Shown here: positions 19,828-29,180 of the stretch, in pieces
Position numbering within the stretch: the stretch's first letter is position 1
How the letters are laid out: each line of letters starts with the position of its first letter
Source: Candidatus Komeilibacteria bacterium
GTDB lineage: Bacteria > Patescibacteriota > Patescibacteriia > UBA1558 > UBA10009
Length of the DNA stretch: 34,591 nt
Direction of reading: 5' to 3'
NCBI GenBank assembly: GCA_030688315.1
Contig: JAUYIT010000008.1
Span: forward strand, 85,240 to 119,830
Made by a program: the position numbers and the translations under genes
Notes under the pieces: model-generated
Told to the model about the DNA's origin: nothing
Seen by the model: only the letters and a program-made list of their open reading frames with translations
The model's database searches: none

Positions 19828-20825
19828 TTTAACAGAAGGTTAATTTTTCTCAACCATTGATAGGCTTGGTACCAGCCCGGTTGGTAAATAAAATCGTAAG
19901 TACCCGGGTAGCTGATGGCTTGCCCGCCAAAACCTTTTTTAAATCTGGTTACCCCTAGCCACGGATGGTTAACGCTATCGTCGGGCGCAATGCCATGCCA
20001 GTCGTAATTTATAAAACCGCGATTTTTGGCTTCGTTGATTAACATCCACTGCAGTAGATTCGGCGCCATCATTTGCCTAAAATTGTAGTCCGAAGCGCCA
20101 TGCAGATAGGTGGCGGTGTTACCGTAAAAAACCATTAAGTTCGCGGCTATTATAGCATTTTCAGCGTTTCTGGCAACCCATAATTCCACCTCATCCAGCG
20201 CTAGCATTTTTTGATAATAACCCCGGGGATGCAGGCCAAATTGGTCGCGTTCGCCCGTTTGTTGAAACAACGGCCAGCATTGGTCAAATTGGCCGGCTTC
20301 AAGTTTTTCAATTTTTACCCCATGCTTTTCGGCTAATTTAATGTTGTATCTGGTTTTGGGATGAAAATCGGCCAGCAATTGTTCGGCTGATTGTTGTAAA
20401 TCCAAAATCAGCGTGTCGGGCGGTTGAATGGATTTGGTTGATTTAAGTTTGATCTGGGAAGTTGGTAAGGGGAAGGTCGGCTCAAGTCTGAAAAATATTT
20501 CTTCGCCCTGTTTTGTTTGGATAGTTAGGTCGCGGGCTTTGGATAAAATCAATTTTAAGATTTCAGTTTTTTGCTCGGCCAAAAGACCGTTTTTAATAAT
20601 CGGCCCGCGCGGACAGTACAAATAAGATTTTTGCCATCCGAGCGGCATCTCAATCAAGGTCGCGCTGGCGATAATTTCATTATTTTCCTCTATACCAAAA
20701 CGCCAGACCTCACGCCCTAGCGTTTTTTGGAATTCGCCCCAGCTCCAGGATTGCAGAAATTGAGCGTGTTCCTGACTGGCTACGAAATCGTCTAATTCTT
20801 GTTGGCTGACTAGTTTAAGCTCCAT
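19824..20825 (-). CDS. FemAB-type aminoacyltransferase (peptidoglycan bridge formation)
   Basis: 333 aa; FLQSWSWGEFQKTLGREVWRFGIEE... GNTATYLHGASDYNFRQMMAPNLLQWMLINEAKNRGFINYDWHGI. Confidence 0.88.
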   Translation of the reverse strand: MELKLVSQQELDDFVASQEHAQFLQSWSWGEFQKTLGREVWRFGIEENNEIIASATLIEMPLGWQKSYLYCPRGPIIKNGLLAEQKTEILKLILSKARDLTIQTKQGEEIFFRLEPTFPLPTSQIKLKSTKSIQPPDTLILDLQQSAEQLLADFHPKTRYNIKLAEKHGVKIEKLEAGQFDQCWPLFQQTGERDQFGLHPRGYYQKMLALDEVELWVARNAENAIIAANLMVFYGNTATYLHGASDYNFRQMMAPNLLQWMLINEAKNRGFINYDWHGIAPDDSVNHPWLGVTRFKKGFGGQAISYPGTYDFIYQPGWYQAYQWLRKINLLLK

Positions 20826-20829
20826 TGTA

Positions 20830-21681
20830 CTAACTCCGTAATTTTTTAATTTTTCTCTTAGGCGGTAAAAAATTTTGCGAACTAACTACCTTGGTTTTTG
20901 TTTGTTCTTCCAAGGCTTGTCTGGCGTTACCGGCGATTCGTCCGCCCTTTTGTGCTGACTTGGCGTTTTGGGTAAAACCTTTAGCTTCGTCGCTTTTGGC
21001 AATCTGGTTAGTTGATAATTCGGCCAAAGCGGTAAAAATCAATTCGGCCTCCGTCATATTGTCTCTTAAGTTTTGGCCCTTTAGATTTTTGACTCTTTTA
21101 TGCTGTTTAGTGGTCAGACCGCTCCATTCCTGATGGATAATATCCGTCAGCTGAGCATATTCAAGGCCTTTCTGAACGCCGTTTTCTTGCCAGTAATCAG
21201 TTAGCTTATTCCTGGTTTCTTGGCCTCTCATTCTTTGCTCAATCCATTTTTCCGACCGACCGGCATGTTGCCAGTTTCCTCTGGCTCTGTTAACCGCTAA
21301 TTCCGGGTCTATAGTTTCTTGTAATCTTTCATAACCAACCTTGGCTAGCCATATTTTAAAGGGCTCGGCTTTTTTAGAGGGTATACTTTGTATAATCCTT
21401 AATATACCCTCAACATTCGCGCAATTTACTTTTTGCTTTCCGCCTCTTGTTTTAATGGTAAGGGGGGTGGCAATTTGCCCCCACCCTTTAGATAATTCTT
21501 TATCTCTGCGACGCATATCTTTAATGTAGCCACTTGGGTTTGAACTTTCAGACAATACTTCCACTACATCAATAATGGCAAAAAACCATTGTTCTTTTTC
21601 GGCGTCCCAAGCTCTACGCACGGGGGCGTTATCAAAGCTAGTGGTTAATTCGTTTGATTTTATCAATCGCTTTTCGGGCAT
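20830..21681 (-). CDS. BRO-N domain / DinD-like protein
   Basis: 283 aa; PVRRAWDAEKEQWFFAIIDVVEVLSESSNPSGYIKDMRRRD plus DinD-type C-terminal region. Confidence 0.8.
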   Translation of the reverse strand: MPEKRLIKSNELTTSFDNAPVRRAWDAEKEQWFFAIIDVVEVLSESSNPSGYIKDMRRRDKELSKGWGQIATPLTIKTRGGKQKVNCANVEGILRIIQSIPSKKAEPFKIWLAKVGYERLQETIDPELAVNRARGNWQHAGRSEKWIEQRMRGQETRNKLTDYWQENGVQKGLEYAQLTDIIHQEWSGLTTKQHKRVKNLKGQNLRDNMTEAELIFTALAELSTNQIAKSDEAKGFTQNAKSAQKGGRIAGNARQALEEQTKTKVVSSQNFLPPKRKIKKLRS

Positions 21682-21709
21682 AAATTTGATAGATTATTCT
21701 AATTAATTT

Positions 21710-22309
21710 TTATTTTCCTAATAATTTTAATGCTCCCTTAATTCTTTCCGAAGTATCAGTAATTTCCGCCGGCACTTGCCTAATTACTTCCATTACTTCT
21801 CTTCGGGAATATCCGAGCCCGATCAGGGCCTCAATGGTTTCAATATCTCTGGGTGCCACTGAAGAATCTTTCATATTCATTTCCTTGCCTAGTTTACCGA
21901 TTTTGGATTTTAACTCTACTACGATTCGTTCTGCTGTTTTAGGGCCAATGCCGGAAACGGTTCTTAAGAGGGCAGGGTCTTCGGATAAAATCGCTTGGAT
22001 AATATCTTCAACACTTGCGCTGGCCATAACGCCCAAGGCCGATTTAGGGCCCACGCCGGAAATGGAAATTAGGTTTTTAAACATTTCCAGTTCCGGCTGG
22101 TTAATAAAGCCGTACAAATCCTGGGAAGTTTCGGAAATGTGATGATGGATATATAACGCGACTTCAGCCGATTCATTCAATAGTGACAATGTTTTTTCAC
22201 TGGCAAAAATTTCATAACCAACATTGTTAACCAAGAGAATCAGGTATTTGAGTTTTTTGACTAAAATTGAACCTTTTAAATAGGAGATCATATTAGTATA
22301 ATGTATCAA
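21710..22309 (-). CDS. ruvA: Holliday junction DNA helicase subunit RuvA
   Basis: 199 aa; LYGFINQPELEMFKNLISISGVGPKSALGVMA... LLRTVSGIGPKTAERIVVELKSKI (HhH motifs). Confidence 0.95.
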   Translation of the reverse strand: MIHYTNMISYLKGSILVKKLKYLILLVNNVGYEIFASEKTLSLLNESAEVALYIHHHISETSQDLYGFINQPELEMFKNLISISGVGPKSALGVMASASVEDIIQAILSEDPALLRTVSGIGPKTAERIVVELKSKIGKLGKEMNMKDSSVAPRDIETIEALIGLGYSRREVMEVIRQVPAEITDTSERIKGALKLLGK

Positions 22310-22327
22310 TTTTATCCTTAAAAAGCA

Positions 22328-22440
22328 AATAATAGGTATATAATAGGTATAGTAAAGGTAAACACTTTACCTATTATTTGACACATTATCAAAATAGGTA
22401 TATAATAGGTATAGTAAAGGTAAACACTTTACCTATTATT
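22328..22440. promoter_or_regulatory. Promoter plus duplicated operator-like repeat upstream of the Fic gene
   Basis: Two copies of AATAGGTATATAATAGGTATAGTAAAGGTAAACACTTTACCTATTATT, each with AGGTAAA-cac-TTTACCT; consensus TTGACA(22378-22383)-17-TATAAT(22401-22406). Confidence 0.8.
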
Positions 22441-22456
22441 AAAAATCATAAATTAT

Positions 22457-23788
22457 ATGGAATATAGGATATATAAACCAAATTTGAAAAAAATTAAACC
22501 AAAAAAGGTTTATGAATATTTATTTAAAAACTATGACGGGGTATTAGAGTATATAAATAAAACCTCATATCCTAAGTATTTATATTGGGATAGAATTAGA
22601 TATAAGGCTAAGCCAAAAGATTTGACTGCCGAAGAGTTTTGGTATGCAATAAAGATCGTCCGTAAGGCTCAGTCAATTGATAGTCCTATAAAGAGTGAGT
22701 CTTCTAAATTTTTTTCATGGATAAAGTTACCTAAACTAGAAGAGTTTTTTCATGAAATGGACATGAATACTGGCGGCAGTCTTTTTGATTTTTCAAAAGA
22801 TATTAATCAAGGTAATAAATTTAAGTTTATTACTAGGGGTGTTATGGAGGAAGCGATAGCGTCATCCCAATTAGAGGGGGCTATCACTACAAGGAAGGTG
22901 GCTAAAGAGTTATTAAGAAGTGGCAGGAAGCCGCGTAATAAATCTGAACACATGATATTGAATAGTTATGTGACCATGAAAAAAATTGAAGAAGAATATG
23001 GTAAATCAAATTTAGATCTAGAAAATATTTTTGAGCTACATAGGATGATAGTTAAGGACACTATTCCGGAAAATGAAGCGGGTCGATTCAGAAAAGATGA
23101 AGAGGATATTATTGTTGGTAATAATGAAAATACAATATATCATACGCCTCCTAAAATAAATTTCTTAAATCAAGAGATGGTGCGTTTTATTAAATTTATT
23201 AATGATGATTTGGAAACAAAATTTATCCATCCTGTAGTTAAAGCTATAATGATTCATTTTTGGTTAGGTTATCTTCACCCCTTTACTGACGGCAATGGAA
23301 GACTGGCTAGAGCCTTATTCTACTGGTATTTAATAAGAAAAGGTTATTGGGCAATAGTTTATCTGCCAATATCAAAAATGATTAAGAAATCCTGGGCTCA
23401 ATATAGAGATGCTTATATTTATAGCGAACAGGACGACTTTGATTTAACTTATTTCATTGATTACAATGTGCAAAAAATAGAACTAGCTTCGAAAGATTTC
23501 AAAGATTATATTAGTGCCAAGGCATCACTTAATAAAAAAATGAGTTCCCTGGCACATTCTAAATATAATTTAAATGATAGGCAAATACAATTATTACAAT
23601 ATTTGTATAAAAATCACGAGGAAAGTACAACGACTAGTTTACATATGAAAATAAATGAAATATCTAAAATTACAGCGATAAAAGATCTAAAGTTTCTAAA
23701 AGAAAAGGATTTTCTTGATACTAAAAAAAGAGGCCGGGAATTGTATTATTATCCAACTGAAAATATTGAGCAACTTTTTAAACACTAA
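22457..23788 (+). CDS. Fic family protein with N-terminal inhibitory motif and C-terminal winged helix
   Basis: [12 protein letters not shown] catalytic motif; SSQLEG fits the (S/T)xxxE(G/N) inhibition motif; C-terminal [43 protein letters not shown]. Confidence 0.92.
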   Translation: MEYRIYKPNLKKIKPKKVYEYLFKNYDGVLEYINKTSYPKYLYWDRIRYKAKPKDLTAEEFWYAIKIVRKAQSIDSPIKSESSKFFSWIKLPKLEEFFHEMDMNTGGSLFDFSKDINQGNKFKFITRGVMEEAIASSQLEGAITTRKVAKELLRSGRKPRNKSEHMILNSYVTMKKIEEEYGKSNLDLENIFELHRMIVKDTIPENEAGRFRKDEEDIIVGNNENTIYHTPPKINFLNQEMVRFIKFINDDLETKFIHPVVKAIMIHFWLGYLHPFTDGNGRLARALFYWYLIRKGYWAIVYLPISKMIKKSWAQYRDAYIYSEQDDFDLTYFIDYNVQKIELASKDFKDYISAKASLNKKMSSLAHSKYNLNDRQIQLLQYLYKNHEESTTTSLHMKINEISKITAIKDLKFLKEKDFLDTKKRGRELYYYPTENIEQLFKH

Positions 23789-25866
23789 TGGATTTTCAAC
23801 TTAAATCAAAATTCAGCCCCACCGGTGATCAACCGCAAGCTATTGATAAATTGGTCAGGGGTTTAAAATCCGGTTATCAGCACCAAACGCTTTTGGGCGT
23901 CACGGGTTCGGGCAAAACATTTACCATGGCCAATGTGATTCAACAAATGCAACGGCCCACTCTTATTATTTCCCATAATAAAACTTTGGCCGCCCAGTTG
24001 GCCAGCGAATTCCGAGAATTTTTCCCTAACAACTCCGTGCACTATTTTGTCAGCTATTACGATTACTACCAGCCCGAAGCGTATGTGCCGCAACGGGATT
24101 TATATATTGAAAAAGAAACACAGATCAATGAAGAAATTGATCGTTTGCGCCATGCTTCCACTAACGCGCTTTTGACCCGCCGCGATACCATCATCGTCGC
24201 TTCCGTTTCCTGCATTTACGGTTTGGGTTCGCCTACGGATTATGAAGCCATGAAGATTACCATTACCGAAGGCGAAACCCGCAAGCGGGATAAGCTGCTT
24301 CGTCAGTTGTCCGATTTACAATACAGCCGCAACGATTTGGATTTTTACCGCGGCAACTATCGCGTTAAAGGCGATACCATGGATATTTTTCCCATTGAAG
24401 CCAAGGATGAAGTCATTAGAGTCCAGTTTTACGGGGATAAGATTGAGAAGGTTTCAACGGTTAATTATTTAACGGGTACGGAAATTATCAAATTAAAAGA
24501 ACCAAAGAACCAGATAAAATCCGTAAATATTTTTCCGGCCAAACATTTTGTAACGCCCGAGGCCAAATTAAAAAATGCCATGGGTTTGATTCAGGCCGAA
24601 TTGGAAGTGCGCTTAAAGGAATTAACCAAGAAAAAATTATTGGTGGAAGCCCAACGTTTGGAACAGCGCACCAATTTTGATTTGGAAATGATTGAGCAGA
24701 CCGGCTACTGTAACGGCATTGAAAATTATTCTCGCTTTTTAACTTCGCGCGAGCCGGGCGAACAGCCAGCTACGCTGTTGGACTATTACCCCGATGATTT
24801 TTTGCTGTTTGTGGACGAGTCGCACATGACCATTCCGCAAATTAACGGCATGTATAACGGCGATCGGGCGCGCAAACAAAACTTGGTGGATTTTGGCTTC
24901 CGCTTGCCTTCGGCTTTGGATAACCGACCGTTGCGTTTTAAAGAATTTGAGAATCATATTAATCAGGCCATTTACGTTTCGGCCACGCCGGCGGCTTGGG
25001 AATACAAACAATCCGGCGTAAAAACTGACAAAAAATTGGTTGGTGCCTTGGTTAAGGAAGTGGTGGATTTGAGCGATTTAAAAAAGGTGATTGATCAGTC
25101 CAAGTCAGCCGTGGCTCAACAAGTGATTCGCCCCACCGGCTTGATTGAGCCGGTGATTGAAATAAGAAAGAGCAAAGCCCAGCTGTTGGATCTCATCGGC
25201 GAAATTGAAATAACCGTTAAGAAAAAACAACGGGTATTAGTGACTACGCTGACTAAGCGTTTGGCTGAAGAAATTGCCGAGTATCTTGAAGCCAAAAAAA
25301 TGAAGGTCGCTTACTTGCATTCCGAAGTGCAAACTTTGGACCGCTTGGATATTTTGCGGGATTTGCGCTTGGGTAAGTTTGATATTTTAGTGGGCATTAA
25401 TCTGTTGCGGGAAGGTTTGGATTTGCCCGAAGTATCACTGGTGGCCATATTGGATGCGGATAAGGAAGGATTTTTGCGCAGTGAAACTTCGTTGATTCAA
25501 ATTATGGGTCGGGCGGCGCGGCATCTTGATGGCCGCGTCATTATGTATGCCGATAATATGACCGGTTCTATGAAGCGGGCTTTGGCCGAAGTGGCGCGCC
25601 GCCGGATTATTCAAGAAGAGTACAATAAAAAACACGGCATTACGCCAACAACCATTCAAAAAGCCATTCGGGAAGGCGAATTAAGAAACAAGGCGGATGA
25701 AGAGCGCGTCCAAAGAATTTCGGATTTCAAAAAAATTCCCAAATCCGAAGTTAAGCATCTGCTGGCCGATTGGGAAGCGCAAATGGCCATCGCGGCTGAT
25801 AATTTAGAATTTGAAAAAGCCGCCGCCATCAGGGATCAAATTAAATTATTAAAGAGAAATAAATAG
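23788..25866 (+). CDS. uvrB: Excinuclease ABC subunit B
   Basis: 692 aa; [61 protein letters not shown]. Confidence 0.98.
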   Translation: MDFQLKSKFSPTGDQPQAIDKLVRGLKSGYQHQTLLGVTGSGKTFTMANVIQQMQRPTLIISHNKTLAAQLASEFREFFPNNSVHYFVSYYDYYQPEAYVPQRDLYIEKETQINEEIDRLRHASTNALLTRRDTIIVASVSCIYGLGSPTDYEAMKITITEGETRKRDKLLRQLSDLQYSRNDLDFYRGNYRVKGDTMDIFPIEAKDEVIRVQFYGDKIEKVSTVNYLTGTEIIKLKEPKNQIKSVNIFPAKHFVTPEAKLKNAMGLIQAELEVRLKELTKKKLLVEAQRLEQRTNFDLEMIEQTGYCNGIENYSRFLTSREPGEQPATLLDYYPDDFLLFVDESHMTIPQINGMYNGDRARKQNLVDFGFRLPSALDNRPLRFKEFENHINQAIYVSATPAAWEYKQSGVKTDKKLVGALVKEVVDLSDLKKVIDQSKSAVAQQVIRPTGLIEPVIEIRKSKAQLLDLIGEIEITVKKKQRVLVTTLTKRLAEEIAEYLEAKKMKVAYLHSEVQTLDRLDILRDLRLGKFDILVGINLLREGLDLPEVSLVAILDADKEGFLRSETSLIQIMGRAARHLDGRVIMYADNMTGSMKRALAEVARRRIIQEEYNKKHGITPTTIQKAIREGELRNKADEERVQRISDFKKIPKSEVKHLLADWEAQMAIAADNLEFEKAAAIRDQIKLLKRNK

Positions 25867-25873
25867 CATTGTC

Positions 25874-27025
25874 ATGACCAAAGTTTTAATCACGGGGACT
25901 TTTGATATTATTCATCCCGGACATCTTCATTTAATCAATCAGGCCAAAAAACTGGGCGATTTTTTGACTGTGGTCATTGCCCGCGATCAAAATGTGGTAA
26001 AAATCAAAGGCCGCGAACCGTTTTACAATGAACATCAGCGATTGGCCAATTTGCAACTACTCGCCTTGGCCGACAGTGTTATTCTAGGCGGCTTGGACGA
26101 CCCCTATGAGGTGATTAGAAAAGAAGAGCCGGACATTATTGCTTTGGGCTACGATCAGCAGGTTTTTGTGAACGGCTTAATTGAGTTTCGCAATAATTCA
26201 GCGGCGCATTTTAAAATTGAACGGCTGGAAGCGTTTAAAGAAGATATTTGCAAAGGCAAAAATATCAGAAAAGCTATTGAAGATTCGCAGGCCGGATTTT
26301 TGTTGATCAATAAGGAAGGGGACTGGACGTCGCATGACGTGGTGGCTAAACTGCGGTCAATCCTTAAAATCAAACAGATCGGCCACACCGGCACTTTGGA
26401 TCCCTTTGCCACCGGTCTGCTGATTTGCGCCGTGGGTAATGCCACCAAAATGGTGGGGTTATTTGATCTGTTGCCCAAAACCTATCAGGCAACCATTAAG
26501 CTTGGTCAAACATCAGATACCTTTGATCGGACGGGGGAAATATCCAAATTTCAAAATCCAATTTCCCCGGCTTTGCCGGGACAAGCCAAAGAAATTTCAA
26601 ATTCCAATTTACAAGAAATCTTGTCTTCGTTTTTAGGTAAGCAGGAACAACTGCCGCCCATGTATTCGGCAAAAAAAATCAACGGCAAAAAATTGTATGA
26701 TCTGGCGCGTCAGGGGATTGAAGTGGCTAGAAAATTGTGTGAGATTGAAATTTACTCTATCAAACTTTTGAATTTCAACAGTGATTTATTAAAAATCGAA
26801 GTCCAATGTTCTGCCGGCACTTACATCCGCGTTTTAGCTCATGATTTTGGTCAAAAATTAGGTACTGGCGCTTTGCTTCAGGAATTAAAAAGAACCGCCA
26901 TCGGCGGCTTTAATTTGTCTTCAGCTGTTTCTTTAAATACCCTTACTTCTCAAAATTTCTCCGGTCAGCAAATCGCGCCTTTGCCGGCGCTGGAACTTAT
27001 TAACCGGCAGTATCTGGGGCGGTAA
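25874..27025 (+). CDS. Cytidylyltransferase-like domain fused to tRNA pseudouridine synthase TruB
   Basis: 383 aa; N-terminal VLITGTFDIIHPGHLHLINQAKKLGD (HxGH nucleotidyltransferase), C-terminal GHTGTLDPFATGLLICAVGNATK and TYQATIKLGQTSDTFDRTGEI (TruB). Confidence 0.9.
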   Translation: MTKVLITGTFDIIHPGHLHLINQAKKLGDFLTVVIARDQNVVKIKGREPFYNEHQRLANLQLLALADSVILGGLDDPYEVIRKEEPDIIALGYDQQVFVNGLIEFRNNSAAHFKIERLEAFKEDICKGKNIRKAIEDSQAGFLLINKEGDWTSHDVVAKLRSILKIKQIGHTGTLDPFATGLLICAVGNATKMVGLFDLLPKTYQATIKLGQTSDTFDRTGEISKFQNPISPALPGQAKEISNSNLQEILSSFLGKQEQLPPMYSAKKINGKKLYDLARQGIEVARKLCEIEIYSIKLLNFNSDLLKIEVQCSAGTYIRVLAHDFGQKLGTGALLQELKRTAIGGFNLSSAVSLNTLTSQNFSGQQIAPLPALELINRQYLGR

Positions 27026-27899
27026 AATCCAAAACCTTAAAATGATTTTGCCGTAAATATTCTTCGGTGACCCGGTAAAGAACTGGCGCGAAATTGGTCG
27101 TAATTTTTTCCGTTTTTATCGTTCGGCCGCTGATTTTTGTTTCTTTATATATTTCGTTGTATCTAAAATATTTTTGCTCGCGTTTGATAAAACAATGATT
27201 TTTTTCAAAGACATGGAATTTTTCGGCGATCGGTTCGGGCGTTAGGATTTGCCCTTTCAAATGATTGGCAGTCAGCCAGATTTTTAACTGCAGGGGCTGG
27301 CCGGAAACATTTTTTACTTTAAGATCGATAAAATTATATAAAATGGTCGCGCCGCCGCCAAAGGGCAGAGTGCGGCCGGAATCAGGAAAAACATCCATGG
27401 AATGATGATGCCGTTCCACCGTTTGCAGAGGGGCATGCAAAAAAATCCAGTATAAAAAGTTGGAAAGCTGGCACAAACCGCCGCCCACCCCTTCAATGAT
27501 TTTGCCGTTCGATAACAGCATGCCGTCAACGTAGCCGTCTTGGTATTTGGGCCGGCCGATAATTTTCCAAAAGGAAAAAATATCGCCGGGCATTATCACT
27601 ACGCCGTTCAGCCGCCGGATGGCTTGTTGTAGGTTGATTATTTTTTGTTCCTGCAGTTTTGGATCGCTTTCGCCCAGTTTGCGCCTTAACACGGATTGAT
27701 GCCGGGCAACCACGCAATCAAAAAAATCAACTCTGGTTTGGTATGTGATTCTCGGGTCTAAAACGTTTTCAAGGTTTCTGGCCAAATGCCGCAAAAAAAT
27801 AACCGGAGTTTTTATGGCCGGGTACTTTTTGGAAAAGGCGATCCTGGCGGGATTTTCATAATCCTGAATCAATGCGGAAATTTTGGTTTTCAAATTCAT
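27000..27899 (-). CDS. VanW family protein
   Basis: 299 aa; GGGLCQLSNFLYWIFLHAPLQTVERHHHSMDVFPDSGRTLPFGGGATILYNFIDLKVKN. Confidence 0.9.
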   Translation of the reverse strand: MNLKTKISALIQDYENPARIAFSKKYPAIKTPVIFLRHLARNLENVLDPRITYQTRVDFFDCVVARHQSVLRRKLGESDPKLQEQKIINLQQAIRRLNGVVIMPGDIFSFWKIIGRPKYQDGYVDGMLLSNGKIIEGVGGGLCQLSNFLYWIFLHAPLQTVERHHHSMDVFPDSGRTLPFGGGATILYNFIDLKVKNVSGQPLQLKIWLTANHLKGQILTPEPIAEKFHVFEKNHCFIKREQKYFRYNEIYKETKISGRTIKTEKITTNFAPVLYRVTEEYLRQNHFKVLDFTAPDTAG

Positions 27900-27980
27900 T
27901 AGGTATAACGGTTCCTCAATCGGGTGGAACCACTTTTATCGGTAATATTATTACTCCTCGTTTCGGCGCAGTGGGCTATA

Positions 27981-28376
27981 TTATATGCCATAACCGCTGT
28001 CAATGGCCCAGCGTAGCATCACAAACATGATTATTACTAGTAGTAGTAAAGGCAGCAGCATGCCTGTGGCAATGTAATGTCTTTTTTGATAAAAGCGCTT
28101 TATAGCCTTATACTCCAGGCCGAGTACGAGTATTATAATCACAGCTGTGCCTATTTGTAAAAAAAGATCCTTGCTCATGCCGAGCAATCTATGCAAATCC
28201 ACGGAAAATACTCCCATGTCAGCCATGTTACCCATGGCAAAAAGAAACAAAATAAATAATGGTATGGAAAGTAAGTTTGTAATCAACCCAATCATAAAAT
28301 CCAATACCTTTCTTTTTAATGAAATATAGTAACCCGGGGTGTTCATAGGTTGATTAGTAATATAGTTTTGATTCAT
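27981..28376 (-). CDS. Hypothetical membrane protein
   Basis: 131 aa with about three TM segments. Confidence 0.5.
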   Translation of the reverse strand: MNQNYITNQPMNTPGYYISLKRKVLDFMIGLITNLLSIPLFILFLFAMGNMADMGVFSVDLHRLLGMSKDLFLQIGTAVIIILVLGLEYKAIKRFYQKRHYIATGMLLPLLLLVIIMFVMLRWAIDSGYGI

Positions 28377-28489
28377 ATTAAGTTTTAATGATTATTTATT
28401 TTATTTAAAGTTTAAGCTTGTCCGTTTAGGCGGCAGAAAATTTAAGTGGCCCCAAACGAGGTAAAGTCGAGTCAAGGGCAAACCGCATA

Positions 28490-28581
28490 TAACGTGCGTG
28501 CGTATGCGAAGTTCAGTTGGAGTAATTTGCTAAAATTGTGCGGAGCACTAGCAAATTACGGAAAATGAATTTGCGTTAAAG
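28490..28581. repeat. attC-like element 1 (left portion, interrupted by hicBA)
   Basis: TAACGTGCGTGCGTATGCGAAGTTC...hairpin GTAATTTGCTA/TAGCAAATTAC...GAATTTGCGTTAAAG. Confidence 0.6.
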
Positions 28582-28594
28582 CAAATTTGCCTTA

Positions 28595-28819
28595 TTATCT
28601 TAATCTATCGTATTCCTCTATTGAGAGCTGAATGTCATTAAGTATTTTTTTTAAAAGTCCTTTACTGATTTCATCGTGCATCGGTATTACTGTTGTTCTG
28701 CCATCTAGGTGTTTAAAAAAGACGTGAGACCCTTCGGCATCACGTTCTATAAAACCAAGACCCAAGAGGATTTTAATTAATTTCTTGGGTTTAATGGGAA
28801 TTAATCTAGGCATAAGCAA
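28595..28819 (-). CDS. hicA: HicA-family mRNA interferase toxin
   Basis: 74 aa; KPKKLIKILLGLGFIERDAEGSHVFFKHLDGRTTVIPMHDEISKGLLKKILNDIQLS. Confidence 0.92.
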   Translation of the reverse strand: MLMPRLIPIKPKKLIKILLGLGFIERDAEGSHVFFKHLDGRTTVIPMHDEISKGLLKKILNDIQLSIEEYDRLR

Positions 28820-29030
28820 CTTCTAGGTTTTGTATGCCTACAAATTTAGTATTTTCTAGAGTATTTTTATTGTTATTCCTTAAACAAAGACACAAAACTT
28901 CCCTAAGGTTTTTAAGCATTTCCTCTTGGGTCTTACCTTGAGCATAACAAGAAGGAATGGTAGGAATAGAACCGATAAATATGCCATCTTCGTCTCTTTC
29001 AATATATACTGTAAAGTTAAGGTTTTTCAT
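28806..29030 (-). CDS. hicB: HicB-family antitoxin
   Basis: MKNLNFTVYIERDEDGIFIGSIPTIPSCYAQGKTQEEMLKNLREVL; track start at 29057 is probably too early; overlaps hicA. Confidence 0.9.
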   Translation of the reverse strand: MKNLNFTVYIERDEDGIFIGSIPTIPSCYAQGKTQEEMLKNLREVLCLCLRNNNKNTLENTKFVGIQNLEVAYA

Positions 29031-29143
29031 AAACGACGTAGGGCGAGCGAAATACAAAAGCTTTGTTTTTGTATTTCCGAGCCGAGGAGTTTATATGTTA
29101 ATATACCCTTATATTATCAAAAGTTAAAAAATAAGGCAAATTT

Positions 29144-29170
29144 GCTTTAACCGCATGAGCGGTGTTAGGG
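29144..29170. repeat. Truncated attC-like junction (outer 3' arm)
   Basis: GCTTTAAC-CGCATGAGCGGT-GTTAGGG; compare AACCGCATATGGGGTGTTA in intact copies. Confidence 0.5.
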
Positions 29171-29180
29171 GATGTAAATT

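Noticed and set aside
20830-21681. DinD/BRO-N gene as evidence of a prophage
   Set aside because: No other phage genes nearby; such genes are common singletons.
22328-22440. Two-copy repeat as a mini CRISPR or IS end
   Set aside because: Only two tandem copies with embedded promoter and operator palindromes; regulatory explanation fits better.
27901-27960. Possible attC or cassette boundary left of the 131 aa membrane protein (GGTATAACGGTTCC..GGAACC)
   Set aside because: Short hairpin only; lacks the conserved arms and the cassette-specific inverted repeat, so not counted as part of the array.
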